Source of the DNA: CAZTME01 sp964614795
GTDB lineage: Bacteria; Patescibacteriota; Microgenomatia; UBA1400; PJMF01
Assembly: GCA_964614795.1 (NCBI GenBank)
Contig: CAZTME010000021.1
Location: 1 to 15,151 of the forward strand
DNA length: 15,151 bases
Direction: 5' to 3'
The notes beneath the pieces were generated by a model that did no database searches, had not been told where the DNA came from, and saw only the letters and a list, made by a program, of their open reading frames with translations. The translations under genes were made by a program, and so were the position numbers. This document shows, piece after piece, positions 13,547 through 15,151 of the stretch (position 1 is the stretch's first letter; each line of letters opens with the position of its first letter).

Positions 13547-14656
13547 TTATTGATGAAAGAATGCTAATTCCTCTTGAGTAAAACCTTTGAAAAATATTTC
13601 AGGGATTAAAGTAATTCCAAATTGATTTTTGGCTGAAGTGACAATGGTTTGAATAACACTCAAGTAATCTTCAGCTGTTGCGTAACCTAAATTTTCAATA
13701 AATGCTGCGTGATGATTGGATATGCGCGCATCCCCAATTTGTAGACCTTTTAGTTTTAATTTGTGCTCAATGAAGTAGCCAACACTGGGTGTGGGTAATC
13801 CGAGAGATTTTTGATTTTCGGAAGTTAGGTTATGAAAGATGCAACCGAGTGATCGTTGAGGTTGATGAGCTTTTTTTTCCGCCCAATGACGAGCAACTTG
13901 CAAAGCTTTGTTTTTTTCACCTTTGTAAAGACGTAAAATTACCTGAAGAATAATCTCGTTGCTTTGATGAAAGCGTGAGGTGTCATAGCCAAACTTCAAT
14001 TCATTGGCTTTAAGCCAATAAATATTGCCTTCATCATTAATGACTTGAACCGCTATGACAAATTCACCCAGAAAGTGTGAGCCGCCGTGAATGTTATTGA
14101 CAATGGCGCCGCCCAAAGTTGAAGGAATGCGCGCAAACCATTGCAAACCGGTTAAACCCTGAATAATTGTTTGTGTAATTAAGACTGGAAGGGCGGCGCC
14201 ACTCTCAACCAATATATATTCATGTTTATAATTTGACTCATCATAATCAAGCTCTAAAAAATCCTGCTTCGAATCAAGTGCTTTGTATCTGGTTGTCTCG
14301 GCAAAGTCATTTTGTTGATTTTTTTCACCATCCCAATCTTTGATATCATCTGAAAACTCTTTTGGAGAAATGATCCTCCAATTATTGGCTTGATTACGAA
14401 TAACCAAACCCTTAATTCCTCGATCGGCAATTAGAGTATTTGCTCCCCACCCCAACATCGTGATGGGAATATTTAATGAAAAAGCATTTTTTAATAACTG
14501 AGTTAAAACTTCAACATTTTTTACTTCAGCAAAATAATCGGCTGATCCGCCAATTCTTACAGTCGTGTACGGAGCCAGCGGTTCATTGGCTTTGATCAAA
14601 ACATCTGAAATATTGTTTTGTAATTGAGAAATTATGTTCATATATTTAGTTTTCAT
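13547..14656 (-). CDS. murB: MurB, UDP-N-acetylenolpyruvoylglucosamine reductase with insertion
   Basis: A 369-residue FAD enzyme that reduces enolpyruvyl-UDP-GlcNAc to UDP-MurNAc with NADPH. FAD-binding blocks: APYTTVRIGGSADYF (28-42), LGWGANTLIAD (68-78), and RIPSTLGGAIVNN (176-188, usual IPGxxGGAxxxN). C-terminal substrate domain: FGYDTSRF (222-229), SLGCIFHNL (269-277) in the GSxFKNP position with Cys 272 for the usual Ser, NHHAAFIENLGYAT (314-327), and LIPEIFF with Glu 353. Residues about 91-147 hold a hydrophilic, acidic stretch, roughly 45 residues longer than expected, before the strand ILVESGAALPVL. The ATG at 14656 is preferred; an in-frame TTG at 14665 and an ATG at 14641 are alternatives. 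It lies 32 nt after murC. Confidence 0.95.
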   Translation of the reverse strand: MKTKYMNIISQLQNNISDVLIKANEPLAPYTTVRIGGSADYFAEVKNVEVLTQLLKNAFSLNIPITMLGWGANTLIADRGIKGLVIRNQANNWRIISPKEFSDDIKDWDGEKNQQNDFAETTRYKALDSKQDFLELDYDESNYKHEYILVESGAALPVLITQTIIQGLTGLQWFARIPSTLGGAIVNNIHGGSHFLGEFVIAVQVINDEGNIYWLKANELKFGYDTSRFHQSNEIILQVILRLYKGEKNKALQVARHWAEKKAHQPQRSLGCIFHNLTSENQKSLGLPTPSVGYFIEHKLKLKGLQIGDARISNHHAAFIENLGYATAEDYLSVIQTIVTSAKNQFGITLIPEIFFKGFTQEELAFFHQ

Positions 14657-14688
14657 GTGCTTCAAATTCGTTTAATGAATGCACTCTT

Positions 14689-15151
14689 CTATTTAAGAAT
14701 TAAATCATGAACTTGATAAATATCACCGGCTCCTAAAGTTAAAATTATCGCATCCTCAGTTTTATAAACGGATAATTTTTTTGCCAATTCATCTATGGAT
14801 TGGGAAGTATTCACATTGATTTTTGCATTATGTTTTTTGATTTCATCGGCTAAAGTGTTAATTTCAATCGGAGCTTCTTCACTTTCTCTTGCGGAAGGGA
14901 AAATCTTAAGTAAATATAAATTATCAATTTGAGCTAAAATTTGAACAAAATCATTCCAAAGCCTTCTGGTTCTTGAATAAGTGTGTGGTTGGAAAGCGAC
15001 AATTAATTTTTTTTCACCCACCCACGCTTTGGCCGCTTCCAAAACAGCAAAAATTTCTCTAGGGTGATGAGCGTAATCATCGTATAACTCGCAATTACTC
15101 GCTTTGCCTTTGAACTCAAATCTTCTAAAAGTTGAGCGAAATGAAGCTAGA
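14689..15151 (-). CDS. murC: MurC, UDP-N-acetylmuramate--L-alanine ligase, C-terminal part
   Basis: The last 153 residues of a Mur ligase, cut by the window edge. The fragment starts within FRSTFRRFEFKGK and continues ELYDDYAHHPREIFAVLEAA, the DDYAHHPxEI hallmark of MurC and Mpl at the entry of the C-terminal domain. VGEKKLIVAFQPHTYSRTR (MurC QPHxYSRT) follows, and the end TLGAGDIYQVHDLIL matches the family's GAGxI close. Mpl is less likely because of the position beside murB. MurC joins L-Ala to UDP-MurNAc with ATP in the cytoplasm. The reading frame is open to the edge, and the stop is TAG. Confidence 0.95.
   Translation of the reverse strand, partial: LASFRSTFRRFEFKGKASNCELYDDYAHHPREIFAVLEAAKAWVGEKKLIVAFQPHTYSRTRRLWNDFVQILAQIDNLYLLKIFPSARESEEAPIEINTLADEIKKHNAKINVNTSQSIDELAKKLSVYKTEDAIILTLGAGDIYQVHDLILK

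Overview
The window is a single block of minus-strand genes. It reads, in transcription order from high to low coordinates, murC (3' part) - murB - murA - mraY - ftsW - murG - ftsQ - ftsA - ftsZ - T-box leader - ileS - rodA - rplU - 5' end of a probable Trm11-like RNA methyltransferase. It is a rearranged division and cell wall (dcw) cluster with an isoleucyl-tRNA synthetase / RodA / bL21 tail. No plus-strand gene is convincing.

The likely source is a small-genome member of the Patescibacteria (candidate phyla radiation), possibly Microgenomates-like. This is inference from several features: an AT-rich sequence with very tight gene packing, a shortened TGGH motif in MurG, a eukaryote/archaeal-type (type 2) IleRS, a divergent FtsQ, and a Trm11-like THUMP protein beside rplU. 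TGA is used as a true stop (murA, mraY, murG, ileS), so this is not a code-25 lineage in which TGA encodes glycine.

Layout: 15151-13547 holds murC and murB (UDP-MurNAc synthesis and L-Ala addition). A 138-nt gap follows with a TATACT box 7 nt before murA. murA and mraY overlap by ATGA. A 197-nt gap rich in dyad symmetry lies where murD usually sits. Then come ftsW, murG and ftsQ (murG and ftsQ overlap by ATGA) and ftsA. A 112-nt gap carries a TTGACA-17-TAATCT promoter before ftsZ. The ftsZ-ileS gap is a T-box riboswitch with antiterminator and terminator. ileS is followed by a 46-bp-period tandem repeat, then rodA, whose 5' end contains a perfect 28-bp GC-rich palindrome, then rplU.

Functionally, MurA, MurB and MurC make UDP-MurNAc-Ala. 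MraY and MurG build lipid I and lipid II. FtsW (division) and RodA (elongation) polymerise glycan, and FtsQ, FtsA and FtsZ build the division ring. murD, murE, murF, ddl, ftsL, ftsI, mraZ and mraW are not seen here. The most notable points are an Asp in place of the catalytic Cys of MurA (predicted fosfomycin insensitivity), the apparently short-Stem-I T-box that still has an intrinsic terminator, the rodA palindrome, and the structured murD-less gap.
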